A DNA stretch of 48,513 bases from Polaromonas sp. UBA4122 (GTDB lineage: Bacteria; Pseudomonadota; Gammaproteobacteria; Burkholderiales; Burkholderiaceae_C): NCBI GenBank assembly GCA_002381615.1, contig DFWY01000080.1, positions 1-48,513 on the forward strand, written 5' to 3'. The first letter of the stretch is position 1, and the number at the start of each line of letters is the position of its first letter. The notes under the pieces are model-generated. The model was not told the origin of the DNA and did no database searches. It saw nothing but the letters and a program-made list of their open reading frames with translations. Below, one piece after another: positions 40,736 through 48,513 of this stretch. The position numbers were made by a program, and so were the translations under genes.

Positions 40736-43495
40736 ATGTTGCAAATGCTTGATGATCGTGGATCAGGACAGGGACCCGCAGTTAGCATTAACCGCGCCGA
40801 CTACTCCGCGCCTGCCTACTGGATTGACACCGTCGATCTGTGTCTTGACCTGGACCCGGCGAAAACGCGCGTACTCAACAAAATGAAGCTGCGCCGCAAC
40901 CCGGACGTGCCGGCGCAGGCGCTGATGCTTGACGGTGAAGAGCTCAACCTGGCCCGCGTGCTGGTCAACGGGCAAGGCGCCTCGTTCAAGATGGAAGGCA
41001 AGCAGTTGATGCTGGAAAACCTGCCCGATGAATTTGAACTGGAGATCTTCACCACCACCTGCCCGGCCAAGAACACCAAGCTGATGGGTTTGTATGTCAG
41101 CAACGACTCATTCTTCACGCAGTGCGAGGCCGAGGGTTTCCGGCGCATCACCTACTTCCTGGACCGCCCGGATGTGATGGCCAGCTACACCGTGACGCTG
41201 CGCGCCGACAAGGCCCGCTACCCGGTCCTGCTGTCCAACGGCAACCTGGTGGCGCAAGGCCTGCTTGAAGATGGCCGACATTTTGCCAAGTGGGTCGATC
41301 CGCACAAAAAACCCAGCTACCTGTTCGCACTGGTGGCCGGCCAGCTGGTCAGCCGCGAGCAACGCATCACCTCGCGCGCAGGCAAGGACCATGTGCTTCA
41401 GGTGTATGTGCGCCCCGGCGACCTCGAAAAGACCGAGCACGCCATGAACTCGCTGATGCACTCGGTGGCCTGGGACGAAGCCCGCTTCGGCCTGCCACTT
41501 GACCTTGAGCGCTTCATGATTGTGGCCACCAGCGACTTCAACATGGGCGCCATGGAGAACAAGGGCCTGAACATCTTCAACACCAAGTACGTGCTGGCCA
41601 ACCAGGCCACGGCCACGGACACCGACTTCTCCAATATAGAAAGCGTGGTCGGCCATGAGTACTTTCACAACTGGACCGGTAACCGGGTGACCTGCCGCGA
41701 CTGGTTCCAGCTCAGCCTGAAAGAAGGCCTGACAGTCTTCCGCGACCAGGAATTTTCACAAGACCTGTGCGGCGAGGCGTCGGCCCGCGCCGTCAAGCGC
41801 ATTGAAGATGTGCGCGTGCTGCGCACCACCCAGTTCCCCGAAGACGCGGGCCCGATGGCGCACCCGGTGCGGCCCGACAGCTACGTCGAGATCAGCAACT
41901 TCTACACCGTCACCATTTACGAAAAAGGTGCGGAAGTCGTTCGCATGATGCAGACATTGGTGGCGAGCCCCAACGACCCGCTGGGTCGGGACGGCTTTGC
42001 CAAAGGCATGACGCTCTACTTCGAGCGGCATGACGGCCACGCCGTGACCTGCGACGACTTTGCACAAGCCATAGCGGACGCCAACCCGATGTCCGATCTG
42101 GCGCGCCTGCTGCCGCAGTTCAAGCGCTGGTACAGCCAGGCGGGTACACCGCGGGTGCGCGCGCACGGCGTGTACGACGCCACGGCACGCACCTACACCC
42201 TCAGGCTGGCGCAAAGCTGCGCGCCAACGCCTGGCCAGCCCGTCAAGGAGCCGTTTGTCATTCCGGTCGGTGTGGGCTTGCTGGGAGCGGATGGCCAGGA
42301 TTTGCCGTTGCAGCTGGCTGGCGAAACCGACGCCGTGGTGGGCACACGCACCGTGGTGCTGACCGAGGCCAGCGAGACGCTGACGTTTATCAACGTCGGC
42401 GCGGAGCCCGTTCCGTCCATCCTGCGCGGCTTCACGGCCCCCGTGGTGCTGGAGTTTGACTACAGCGATGCCCAGTTGCTGCACCTGCTGGCGCACGACA
42501 GCGACCCCTTCAACCGCTGGGAAGCCGGGCAGCGCCTCGCCGTTAATCGAGCAATCAACGCTATCAGATCAATAGCTGGCAGCGCCGATGTTGCGGGTGC
42601 TGCCGTGCTCGATGACGCCTATGTGGGCGCCATGCGCCAGGTGCTGTGCCACCCCACGCTGGACGCGGCCTTCAAGGACCTGGTGCTGACGCTGCCGTCT
42701 GAAACCTATCTGGCCGAACAGCTGGACGTGGTCGATCCCCAGCGCATTCACGCGGTGCGCGAAGCCATGCGCCAGCATTTGGCCGTCGCGCTTAAGGCCG
42801 ACTGGGAAGCTGTGTATGCGGCCAACCACGACACCGGCGCCTACACACCCGACCCAGTGTCATCGGGCCGCCGCGCCCTTGCGGGCATGGCGCTTACCCA
42901 TCTGTGCCTGGCCGCCCAGGCCAGCGGCCCTTCGACAAACTCAGGACAGGCGTCGGTGTGGCCCGGCAAGACCTTGCAGCGTTTCAAGGACGCCGGCAAC
43001 ATGACGGACCGCTTCAATGCCCTGGCCGCCCTGATATCCAGCGGCCACCCGCTGGCCGCCCAGGCGCTGCCCCGCTTTCATGCCCTGTTCAAGGACGAAG
43101 CGCTGGTCATTGACAAATGGTTTGGCCTGCAGGCCGGCGCGCCCGATCGTGGCGGCAATATCCTGCCAGCCGTGAAGCAGCTCATGAAACACAGCGATTT
43201 CAGCCTGCGCAACCCCAACCGCGCCCGCAGCGTCATCAGCACCTATTGCCAGGGCAATCCGGCAGCATTTCACCGTGCAGATGCCGCAGGCTACGTGTTC
43301 TGGAGCGATCGCGTGATGGAGCTCGATGCCATCAACCCCCAGGTTGCGGCCCGCCTGGCGCGTGCGCTGGACCGCTGGAGCAAGCTGGCCGAGCCTTACC
43401 GCAGCGCAGCGCGCGAGGCCATTGCCCGGGTCGCGGCCAAGACCGACCTGAGCAAAGACACCCTCGAAGTTGTCACACGCGCGCTGGCCGATTGA
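40736..43495 (+). CDS. pepN: Aminopeptidase N
   Basis: M1-family zinc metalloaminopeptidase of 919 residues, cytosolic in E. coli. The substrate-anchoring GAMEN motif is in NMGAMENKGLNIFN; zinc site HEYFHNWTGNRV (HExxH) with Glu later in LKEGLTVFRDQEF. The N-terminal all-beta domain and long C-terminal helical repeats fit family size. A Gly/Pro/Ser-rich insert with the sequence QASGPSTNSGQASVW disrupts a helix and coincides with a known-style short repeat. A dispersed 17-bp repeat is in frame at 42560-42576. AGGA at the usual spacing precedes the ATG. Confidence 0.96.
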   Translation: MLQMLDDRGSGQGPAVSINRADYSAPAYWIDTVDLCLDLDPAKTRVLNKMKLRRNPDVPAQALMLDGEELNLARVLVNGQGASFKMEGKQLMLENLPDEFELEIFTTTCPAKNTKLMGLYVSNDSFFTQCEAEGFRRITYFLDRPDVMASYTVTLRADKARYPVLLSNGNLVAQGLLEDGRHFAKWVDPHKKPSYLFALVAGQLVSREQRITSRAGKDHVLQVYVRPGDLEKTEHAMNSLMHSVAWDEARFGLPLDLERFMIVATSDFNMGAMENKGLNIFNTKYVLANQATATDTDFSNIESVVGHEYFHNWTGNRVTCRDWFQLSLKEGLTVFRDQEFSQDLCGEASARAVKRIEDVRVLRTTQFPEDAGPMAHPVRPDSYVEISNFYTVTIYEKGAEVVRMMQTLVASPNDPLGRDGFAKGMTLYFERHDGHAVTCDDFAQAIADANPMSDLARLLPQFKRWYSQAGTPRVRAHGVYDATARTYTLRLAQSCAPTPGQPVKEPFVIPVGVGLLGADGQDLPLQLAGETDAVVGTRTVVLTEASETLTFINVGAEPVPSILRGFTAPVVLEFDYSDAQLLHLLAHDSDPFNRWEAGQRLAVNRAINAIRSIAGSADVAGAAVLDDAYVGAMRQVLCHPTLDAAFKDLVLTLPSETYLAEQLDVVDPQRIHAVREAMRQHLAVALKADWEAVYAANHDTGAYTPDPVSSGRRALAGMALTHLCLAAQASGPSTNSGQASVWPGKTLQRFKDAGNMTDRFNALAALISSGHPLAAQALPRFHALFKDEALVIDKWFGLQAGAPDRGGNILPAVKQLMKHSDFSLRNPNRARSVISTYCQGNPAAFHRADAAGYVFWSDRVMELDAINPQVAARLARALDRWSKLAEPYRSAAREAIARVAAKTDLSKDTLEVVTRALAD
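42560..42576. repeat. 17-bp dispersed repeat, copy h (inside pepN)
   Basis: GCTATCAGATCAATAGC on the coding strand, translated in phase as A-I-R-S-I-A. Lies in the C-terminal helical region. Confidence 0.65.
42926..42950. repeat. Short repeat-like insert in pepN
   Basis: The stretch begins GGCCCTTCGACAAACTCAGG and encodes GPSTNSGQ in frame. From memory, CCTTCGACAAGCTCAGGAC-type sequence is a very common dispersed repeat in proteobacterial genomes; this copy sits inside a coding helix. Confidence 0.5.
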
Positions 43496-43540
43496 ATGCT
43501 GGTGGATTTTCCCGCCCCAACCCACTGACTGAAGCCCCTT

Positions 43541-44548
43541 ATGTCCCAAAGAATCTCCCTCACGCGCTATCTGGTTGAGCAGCAGCGCATGGAGGGCCAC
43601 ATCCCATCCCAGTTGCGGCTACTGCTCGAAGTGGTGGCTCGCGCCTGCAAAAGCATCAGCCAGGCCGTCAATAAAGGCGCGCTCGGCGGCGTACTCGGCA
43701 CCGCTGGCAGCGAAAACGTGCAGGGCGAAGTGCAGAAAAAGCTGGACATCATCGCCAACGAGGTACTGATCGAAGCCAACGAATGGGGTGGCCACCTGGC
43801 TGCCATGGCGTCTGAAGAAATGGACGGTATCTACGTGGTGCCCAACCGCTACCCACAGGGCGAGTACCTGCTGCTGTTCGACCCGCTCGACGGCTCCAGC
43901 AACATCGACGTGAACGTGAGCATTGGCACCATCTTCAGCGTGCTGAAAAAGCCCGAGGGTGACAGCGGCGTCGAGGAAAGCGATTTCCTGCAGGCCGGCA
44001 ACCAGCAAGTCGCCGCCGGCTACTGCGTGTATGGTCCCCAGACCACCCTGGTGCTGACCGTGGGTGACGGCGTGGCCATGTTCACCCTGGACCGCGAACA
44101 AGGCTCCTTTGTGCTGACCGAGGAAAATATGCGGCTCCCGGAAGACACCCAGGAATTTGCCATCAACATGAGCAATATGCGCCACTGGGATACGCCCGTC
44201 AAACGCTACATCGACGAGTGCCTGCAGGGCAAAGAAGGCCCGCGCGGCAAAGACTTCAACATGCGCTGGATTGCCTCGATGGTGGCCGATGTGCACCGCA
44301 TCCTGACCCGTGGCGGCGTGTTCATGTACCCCTGGGACAAGCGCGAGCCTGAAAAGGCCGGCAAGCTGCGCCTCATGTACGAAGCCAACCCCATGAGCTG
44401 GCTGATCGAGCAAGCCGGCGGCGCAGCCACCAACGGCAAGCAGCGCATCCTCGATATTCAGCCCACCAAGCTGCACGAGCGTGTCAGCGTGATTTTGGGC
44501 TCAAAAAATGAAGTCGAACGAGTGACCCGCTATCACTCCCCGCTATAA
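43541..44548 (+). CDS. fbp: Fructose-1,6-bisphosphatase, class I
   Basis: Gluconeogenic enzyme hydrolysing fructose-1,6-bisphosphate. The 335-residue protein has the metal-binding [20 protein letters not shown] signature, an upstream EMDGIYVV loop and [39 protein letters not shown] near the C-terminus. Only 45 bp separate it from pepN, so read-through is possible. Its 3' end overlaps the promoter -10 of tRNA-Thr. Confidence 0.96.
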   Translation: MSQRISLTRYLVEQQRMEGHIPSQLRLLLEVVARACKSISQAVNKGALGGVLGTAGSENVQGEVQKKLDIIANEVLIEANEWGGHLAAMASEEMDGIYVVPNRYPQGEYLLLFDPLDGSSNIDVNVSIGTIFSVLKKPEGDSGVEESDFLQAGNQQVAAGYCVYGPQTTLVLTVGDGVAMFTLDREQGSFVLTEENMRLPEDTQEFAINMSNMRHWDTPVKRYIDECLQGKEGPRGKDFNMRWIASMVADVHRILTRGGVFMYPWDKREPEKAGKLRLMYEANPMSWLIEQAGGAATNGKQRILDIQPTKLHERVSVILGSKNEVERVTRYHSPL

Positions 44549-44549
44549 T
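44522..44549 (+). promoter_or_regulatory. Promoter of tRNA-Thr
   Basis: A TATAAT box (44544-44549) overlaps the fbp stop codon, 11 bp before the tRNA. The best -35 is GTGACC (44522-44527) with 16 bp spacing, a weak match. Confidence 0.5.
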
Positions 44550-44560
44550 AGAAAACTTGT

Positions 44561-44636
44561 GCCGGTGTAGCTCAGTCGGTAGAGCAGCTCATTCGTAATG
44601 AGAAGGTCGGGTGTTCGATTCATCTCTCCGGCACCA
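44561..44636 (+). tRNA. tRNA-Thr (anticodon CGT)
   Basis: 76 nt: acceptor GCCGGTG/ TCTCCGGC region, D-arm AGCTCAGTCGGTAGAGC, anticodon loop TTCGTAA with CGT, T-arm with TTCGATT, encoded CCA at 44634-44636. The T-stem relies on two wobble pairs. Its 3' end borders an island-like remnant, as at tRNA integration sites. Confidence 0.93.
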
Positions 44637-44647
44637 ATGTAGATAAT

Positions 44648-44683
44648 GGTTCATTGCTATTAATTTAGTAGTGAACCTTTTTT
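44648..44683 (+). terminator. Terminator of tRNA-Thr built on a dispersed repeat
   Basis: GGTTCA (44648-44653) pairs with TGAACC (44672-44677); the intervening bases are the repeat copy GCTATTAATTTAGTAGT, whose arms extend the stem with wobble pairs. Six T follow (44678-44683). Confidence 0.75.
44656..44672. repeat. 17-bp dispersed repeat, copy i (in tRNA-Thr terminator)
   Basis: GCTATTAATTTAGTAGT; the last base departs from GCTA...TAGC. It forms the upper stem and loop of the tRNA-Thr terminator. Confidence 0.6.
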
Positions 44684-44744
44684 CTTTTGTGGGGTTGTAG
44701 GCAATCTGTAGGCAACTTGCCCAAATGCAGCGCCAGCCCCAGAC

Positions 44745-44773
44745 GAAAAAAAACCCAGCTGGTTAGGCTGGGT
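44745..44773 (-). terminator. Leftward terminator without an assigned gene
   Basis: ACCCAGC (44753-44759) pairs with GCTGGGT (44767-44773), and nine A precede it, giving a T run on the minus strand. No clear gene ends directly to its right, so whatever it served may be lost. Confidence 0.7.
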
Positions 44774-44900
44774 CAATCTCTTTCGAGTCACGCTCAAGGA
44801 ATGAACGCGAGGGATGTGGAGGAGACAAACCCTGTCTGTGACTTTAGCGGTGGCAAGTAAAGGCCCTGTGAAGACAGCGTAACGAAAAAACATTAGACGA

Positions 44901-44923
44901 AAGAAAACCCGCACGCGGCGGGC
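44901..44923 (-). terminator. Terminator of the small lipoprotein gene
   Basis: CCCGC (44908-44912) pairs with GCGGG (44918-44922); on the minus strand it is followed by TTTTCTTTC. It lies 39 bp past the lipoprotein stop. Confidence 0.55.
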
Positions 44924-44961
44924 TTCGGTCTGTATCTAGGAGTCTGCGTGGTGGCGACCTA

Positions 44962-45294
44962 CTATCGATTGGATACAGGGCTATCTGGTTTAACGCAGCG
45001 AAATTCGACCTCGCCAGAAGCAATCTGTCCAAATCCGCTAGGTGATTCCTTCGTGCCTATCGATTGAAACTGCTTTCCAAGGTTCTTGCAGTAGTTGTCT
45101 GCCTCTTGGAACGCCTTTGCTTTCTGCGCTCCGCCAGATGACCACCCCATCGTGCCGTGACTTGCAACCATGTAGGTGTCAGGCCCGGTTGAAACAACAT
45201 CAGTGACACCGGCACAACCGGCAAAAAAACCAAAGCTCAATGCAACGCACGCTGTCCTGACCTGCGTTGAAACAGTTAATTTAGATAAGGTCAT
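44962..45294 (-). CDS. Small putative lipoprotein
   Basis: Predicted 110-residue exported lipoprotein. After an N-terminal TACVALSFGFF hydrophobic segment comes lipobox FAGC (Cys28), then a short domain with GPDTYMVASHGTMGWSSGGAQ, a repeated Gly/Ser pattern, and two more cysteines (NYCKNL and FRCVKP) that could form a disulphide. GGGG lies about six bases before the ATG. I do not recognise the family with certainty; similar small lipoproteins occur in Comamonadaceae accessory DNA. Function unknown. Confidence 0.6.
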   Translation of the reverse strand: MTLSKLTVSTQVRTACVALSFGFFAGCAGVTDVVSTGPDTYMVASHGTMGWSSGGAQKAKAFQEADNYCKNLGKQFQSIGTKESPSGFGQIASGEVEFRCVKPDSPVSNR

Positions 45295-45372
45295 CGAGCC
45301 CCTTTGTTATTGAAATGGTCTCGGGCAGTGTAGGCCGGATTCAACATGAATGTTTTGATTGTTTTTCAATCG

Positions 45373-45397
45373 GCGGGGCTCACCATCCCGGCCCCGC
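45373..45397. repeat. 7-bp GC inverted repeat
   Basis: GCGGGGC (45373-45379) and GCCCCGC (45391-45397) separated by 11 nt, in the gap between the lipoprotein and the 78-residue ORF. It could be a remnant terminator; no U run follows. Confidence 0.3.
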
Positions 45398-45494
45398 TAC
45401 CGTATTTCTCCGTTATTTAAAGGCAATCGTCCCGGTCGCGTGCCTCTACTTCGCACCACTTTGCCGGGCACTTCCCGGCCCCGTAGCTGTTAAT

Positions 45495-45731
45495 TCACAG
45501 TTTCTGTGGAGAGTTTCCCGGCCTTAGTTCGTCCGGCAGCTTCCAGCGGTCGCGGTCAGAGCCGTAAAGCGGGGGCGCTTTCCAGCGCATGGCACAGAGC
45601 CCCGTTATCACCAGCTTGTCTATCAGGGCTTGGGGGCGCATGTTGGGGAACATGTCAGCAGCCAGCCCCAGCGCATCATATGCGGCATTGCCGGGCATAT
45701 AGTCGATTCGGGTACGTTCATTTTTAGGCAT
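45495..45731 (-). CDS. Hypothetical protein, 78 residues
   Basis: A small acidic-basic protein with MPGNAAYDALGLAADMFPNM then PQALIDKLVITGLCAMRW and a charged C-terminus ending PQKL. AGGA lies nine bases before the ATG, so it is probably expressed. No domain is recognised; text like AYDALGLAADMFP recalls small proteins in genomic islands. It is on the minus strand, opposite to uspA. Confidence 0.45.
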   Translation of the reverse strand: MPKNERTRIDYMPGNAAYDALGLAADMFPNMRPQALIDKLVITGLCAMRWKAPPLYGSDRDRWKLPDELRPGNSPQKL

Positions 45732-45966
45732 TTTCTAATCCTTCATTCGGTTGATTGATAGCTGACTGCCCCGGCGCTTTTCGGGTGTTCACCCTTGTAC
45801 ATTGCCATATAGGTAAGAATCAAGGAGCCAGGTAGACTAGCCGAAGTAGCTTGCTTTCTTCGATACTGCCTGTTCACGGCAACGGATCAGGCCATTTTGA
45901 TGATCCAGCGCCGAGTGGCGGACCTTTGGCGCCAGGCATCAGCCAATGTGACTGATGACCAGTTCA

Positions 45967-45972
45967 TATAAT
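45967..45972 (+). promoter_or_regulatory. -10 box of uspA
   Basis: TATAAT, 28 bp upstream of the uspA start in an AT-rich stretch. No convincing -35 is seen at 17 bp (CCAATG/CAATGT), so an activator may be needed. Confidence 0.45.
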
Positions 45973-45999
45973 TATTTACTAAAAAGAAGGAGAGAAACT

Positions 46000-46392
46000 A
46001 TGACCATACTTGTAGCTTATGTGCCACGTCCGGAAGGGCAGGCCGCCCTGGACAAAGGTATAGAAATTGCAAAACGCCGTAACGAACCTTTGGTAGTGGT
46101 GAATGCCAGTCCTGGCGGCAGACAAGAAGATTTATCGAAGGCGGATGTTCAAGATGTCGAGCGAGTAGAGGCATTGCTCGCGGGGTCCGGTCTCGACGCC
46201 AAATTTAAGCAGTTTGTTCGGGGTAATAGTGCTGTCTCGGAAATTGAAGCGCTGGTCGACTCTCTACAGGTCTCAGTGCTTGTCATCGGCCTGCGAAAAC
46301 GCACCCCTGTGGGCAAACTCATTATGGGCAGCGTAGCCCAGGAGATTCTGCTCTCTGTTTCATGCCCGGTATTGGCAGTGAAGGCCAACTGA
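46000..46392 (+). CDS. Universal stress protein (UspA family)
   Basis: Single-domain 130-residue Usp protein. It begins MTILVAYVPRPEGQAALDKG, has the core strands VVVNASPGG and VLVIGLRKRTPVGKLIMGSVAQ, in which G-x2-...-G-x-...-GSVAQ is the ATP-binding pattern, and ends CPVLAVKAN. The ATG at 46000 is chosen for the strong AAGGAG seven bases upstream; the longer frame from 45955 lacks one. Usp proteins support survival under stress; here it lies in the accessory stretch after tRNA-Thr. Confidence 0.88.
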   Translation: MTILVAYVPRPEGQAALDKGIEIAKRRNEPLVVVNASPGGRQEDLSKADVQDVERVEALLAGSGLDAKFKQFVRGNSAVSEIEALVDSLQVSVLVIGLRKRTPVGKLIMGSVAQEILLSVSCPVLAVKAN

Positions 46393-46505
46393 TTTCCAAT
46401 TAAAGGAAACGAACGGGCTACGTCAGTCAAGTCGGTGCGCCAAAGGAAAAAATGACCTCCGCTGCCGAACGACCGCTGCTGATGACAACGCCAAGTCTTT
46501 GACCG

Positions 46506-47069
46506 GTATCCCCCACCGCCGCCCGCAAAGACGCGCTCAAACAGGTACTCGACCTGGCCATTCCCGTGCTGCTGTCGGCCAACCGGCATTTCCACCGCCT
46601 GCTGGTGGGTGGTGTTCCGGTGCAATACCAAAAGGACGGCGAAACCCGAGGCGACTTTGTACGGTTGATCGACTGGACCACGCCTGCCCACAACAACTGG
46701 CTGGCGGTCAACCAGTTTTCAATCAAAGGCCCGCACCACACGCGGCGGCCCGACATCATTTTGTTTGTCAACGGCCTGCCGCTGGTGCTGCTGGAGCTTA
46801 AAAACCCGGCCGACCTCAACGCGGACGTGTGGAAGGCTTACGACCAGATTCAGACCCACAAAGAGCAGATTCCCGACGTGTTCCAGACCAACGAGATGCT
46901 GGTCATCTCCGACGGCACTGAAGCGCTGCTGGGTTCACTCTCCGCAGACCCGGAGCGCTTCATGGCCTGGCGCACCATCGATGGCGTCACGCTAGACCCA
47001 CTGGGTGAATTCAACGAGCTGCAAACCCTGGTGCGCGGCGTGCTGGCGCCGGCGTATTTGCTGGACTAT
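46506..47069 (+). pseudogene. hsdR: Type I restriction endonuclease subunit HsdR, internal fragment
   Basis: About 188 codons of the HsdR N-terminal nuclease region: LKQVLDLAIPVLLSANRHF, VPVQYQKDGETRGDFVRLID, the catalytic region RRPDIILFVNGLPLVLLELK with Asp and ELK of the PD-(D/E)XK fold, AYDQIQTHKEQIPDVFQTNE. It lacks a proper start (the upstream text has a stop at about 46501) and the match stops abruptly after APAYLLDY. Full HsdR exceeds 1000 residues with helicase domains, none of which follow. No hsdM or hsdS is present. The frame continues without homology to 47141. It is a relic. Confidence 0.82.
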
Positions 47070-47399
47070 GGGGCCATGCGACCTGACACCCGAAGAGGGG
47101 CGACTGGTTCAAGCCTGCCGCAAGCTGGCGGCCGGGCGTAAGGCAGTGCCCATCGTGTTTGGTGAACCCGTCATCGCTTTGGTCTCTGTCTAGCAAGACA
47201 CGACCGTAACACACCGGGGCGGGCAGTTTCATGACATCAACCGAATGAAGCTGCCGACCTTACACCCCTTATCTGGCAAACCTGCTGGTTGAGGCCCTTG
47301 GCGCCAGTTTTTTCCAGGCAATCCAGCAGAGTGCTTATAGGTGGCCAAGGACATCGGCAATTGCATAATGCAGCAACCACTATGCGGACGGATTGATCA

Positions 47400-48305
47400 A
47401 TGTCAGCACCCGACTTTTCTAACGGCGTCGCCTTCGTCCGCGGGCAGTATGTGCCCGTCGCGGAAGCAAGCATTCCAATAACCGACTGGGGCTTCCTGCG
47501 CTCCGACGCCACCTACGACGTGGTGACGGTGTGGGACGGAGCCTTTTTTCGTCTGGATGCCCATCTGGAGCGCTTCATGCGCAGCTGCAAACGCTGGCGG
47601 CTCGACCCGGGACTGACGCCCGAGCAGATTACCGGCGTGTTGTCGCAATGCGTGCGCTTAAGCGGGCTTCGCGCGTCTTACGTCGAGATGATCTGCACCC
47701 GGGGCCAGCCGCCATGGGGATCGCGTGACCCGCGCCTGGCAGTCAACCAGTTCTATGCATTTGCGGTGCCCTATGTCTGGCTGGCCAATGCCCAGCAGCG
47801 TGAAACGGGTCTGCACGTGATGGTCAGCAGCGTGCAACGCATTCCTGCCGCCTCCGTGGATCCCACGGCCAAGAACTACCACTGGAACGACTTGACGATG
47901 GGACTGCTCGAAGCACTCGACGCCGGGGCCGACAGCGTGCTGCTGGTCGATTCGGTTGGGAACGTGGTCGAGGGACCGGACTTCAACGTGTTTTGTGTCA
48001 GCCGCGGCGCGCTTGTGACGCCCAACGAGGGCATGCTTGAAGGCGTGTCGCGCCGCACTGTGATCGGGATGGCACAGTCTATGGGTCTGGAATTGCAACT
48101 GCGCGCCTTGCCAGCCGATGAGCTGCGTGGGGCTGAGGAGGTGTTCCTGTCCTCCTCAGGTGGCGGTGTGTTACCCGTCACGATGGTTGACAAGCACACG
48201 ATCGGCGATGGGCGCCCGGGTCCAATCACGCGCCAACTGGTCCAGACCTACTGGGCCTGGCACGCCGACCCGGCCTATAGCTTGGCGATAGATTATTCGC
48301 TTTGA
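47400..48305 (+). CDS. Class IV aminotransferase (branched-chain/D-amino-acid type)
   Basis: PLP enzyme of fold type IV, 301 residues. It opens VAFVRGQYVPVAEASIPITDWG and the PLP lysine is Lys158 in DPTAKNYHWNDLTMGLLEA. SVLLVDSVGNVVEGPDFNVF and VLPVTMVDKHTIGDGRPGP are family blocks. Substrate cannot be decided: candidates are branched-chain amino acids, D-alanine, or amines as in omega-transaminases. It starts 207 bp past the last frame of the hsdR relic and stands alone. Confidence 0.88.
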   Translation: MSAPDFSNGVAFVRGQYVPVAEASIPITDWGFLRSDATYDVVTVWDGAFFRLDAHLERFMRSCKRWRLDPGLTPEQITGVLSQCVRLSGLRASYVEMICTRGQPPWGSRDPRLAVNQFYAFAVPYVWLANAQQRETGLHVMVSSVQRIPAASVDPTAKNYHWNDLTMGLLEALDAGADSVLLVDSVGNVVEGPDFNVFCVSRGALVTPNEGMLEGVSRRTVIGMAQSMGLELQLRALPADELRGAEEVFLSSSGGGVLPVTMVDKHTIGDGRPGPITRQLVQTYWAWHADPAYSLAIDYSL

Positions 48306-48513
48306 TGCGCTAGCCCAGCAACCGCTAAGGAGGGGCACCACCATTTTTCTGGACCCTGACTGCTTTTTAACTCTTGGATCCGCCAGACCCAACTCTCAGG
48401 GCCCTGCTTGAATTCGCGGTTAAGCGGCAAAACACGGCTTGCCGGGGGCTGTCCGCTTGGGTAATGGGTTACCTCAGCCGATACTTGCTGGTAGCGCCAA
48501 CATTTTCTTGAAT
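48306..48513. other. Right-end non-coding stretch
   Basis: 208 bp after the aminotransferase stop. AAGGAGG near 48328 resembles a ribosome site but no start codon lies at proper spacing. No open frame with gene-like composition and no terminator stem was seen. Confidence 0.4.

Larger units (their letters stand above)
44637..44961. other. Gene-poor 325 bp between tRNA-Thr and the lipoprotein
   Basis: Contains the tRNA terminator (44648-44683), two tandem GTAGGCAA units near 44697-44714, a terminator pointing left (44745-44773) and another at 44901-44923. A minus-strand frame of 84 codons (44660-44914) crosses both terminators and has no ribosome site, so I do not call it. The tandem GTAGGCAA and position behind a tRNA suggest decayed integration-site DNA; no flanking attachment duplicate of the tRNA end was found in the window. 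Confidence 0.5.

Noticed and set aside
44660-44914. 84-codon minus-strand frame after tRNA-Thr
   Set aside because: Crosses a clear terminator (44745-44773) and the tRNA terminator, and no ribosome site is seen.
45873-45960. Possible FNR/CRP-type site before uspA
   Set aside because: TTGAT and TGTGA half-sites are present but no correctly spaced second half.
46452-46500. 16-codon frame starting ATGACCTCCGCTGCC before the hsdR fragment
   Set aside because: Too short; GGA-rich upstream is suggestive, but no homology can be claimed.

Overview
The window is about 48.5 kb of GC-rich, gene-dense chromosome. It most probably comes from a betaproteobacterium of the Comamonadaceae (Polaromonas/Rhodoferax/Variovorax-like). 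This rests on protein wording and on gene orders I associate with Burkholderiales (folC-SPOR-cvpA-purF-metZ; purM divergent from perM-hda-HAD phosphatase-pcnB-folK). No species can be named from sequence alone.

Layout. 1-2.5 kb: end of a ChaC-like gene, then a DUF6502 regulator/DUF5666 lipoprotein pair. 2.7-9.3 kb: housekeeping genes (pdxH, folK, pcnB, HAD phosphatase, hda, perM, purM). 9.3-12.3 kb: an MFS transporter and an accessory patch with a metallo-beta-lactamase-fold gene under a perfect palindrome. 12.3-12.8 kb: a tRNA operon (Ala-GGC, Glu-TTC, Asp-GTC) with its own promoter and terminator. 12.8-20.9 kb: gltX, metZ, purF, cvpA, SPOR protein, folC, pip. 21-24.2 kb: YffB-like protein, glycine-zipper protein, ppnP, argG. 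24.2-25.4 kb: a toxin-antitoxin patch with a vapB lacking its toxin, an IS30-type transposase fragment and an intact BrnT-like pair. 25.5-33.1 kb: murB, yajQ, plsY, ybaK, aldo/keto reductase, OmpA lipoprotein, acyl-CoA synthetase, alpha/beta hydrolase. 33.2-39.4 kb: a four-gene signalling cluster (large hybrid kinase, CheR, CheB, receiver-kinase). 39.5-44.5 kb: prfB with its programmed frameshift, pepN, fbp. From 44.56 kb: tRNA-Thr(CGT) followed by an island-like remnant (small lipoprotein, orphan ORF, uspA, hsdR fragment), then a class IV aminotransferase.

How the genes work together. purF and purM serve purine synthesis, folK and folC folate synthesis, metZ and argG amino-acid synthesis, murB and plsY the envelope, and gltX, prfB, the tRNAs and ybaK translation. 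The kinase-CheR-CheB-kinase cluster has chemotaxis-type adaptation enzymes but no receptor, CheA or CheW beside it, so it is probably a self-contained signalling device.

Most unusual signal: a 17-bp near-palindrome with consensus GCTAYTAAATCARTAGC is present in nine copies, six of them inside genes. All six coding copies are read in the same phase, the only one without a stop codon. One further copy forms the core of the terminator behind tRNA-Thr. It looks like a dispersed mini-element that inserts into coding sequence and is tolerated only in phase.
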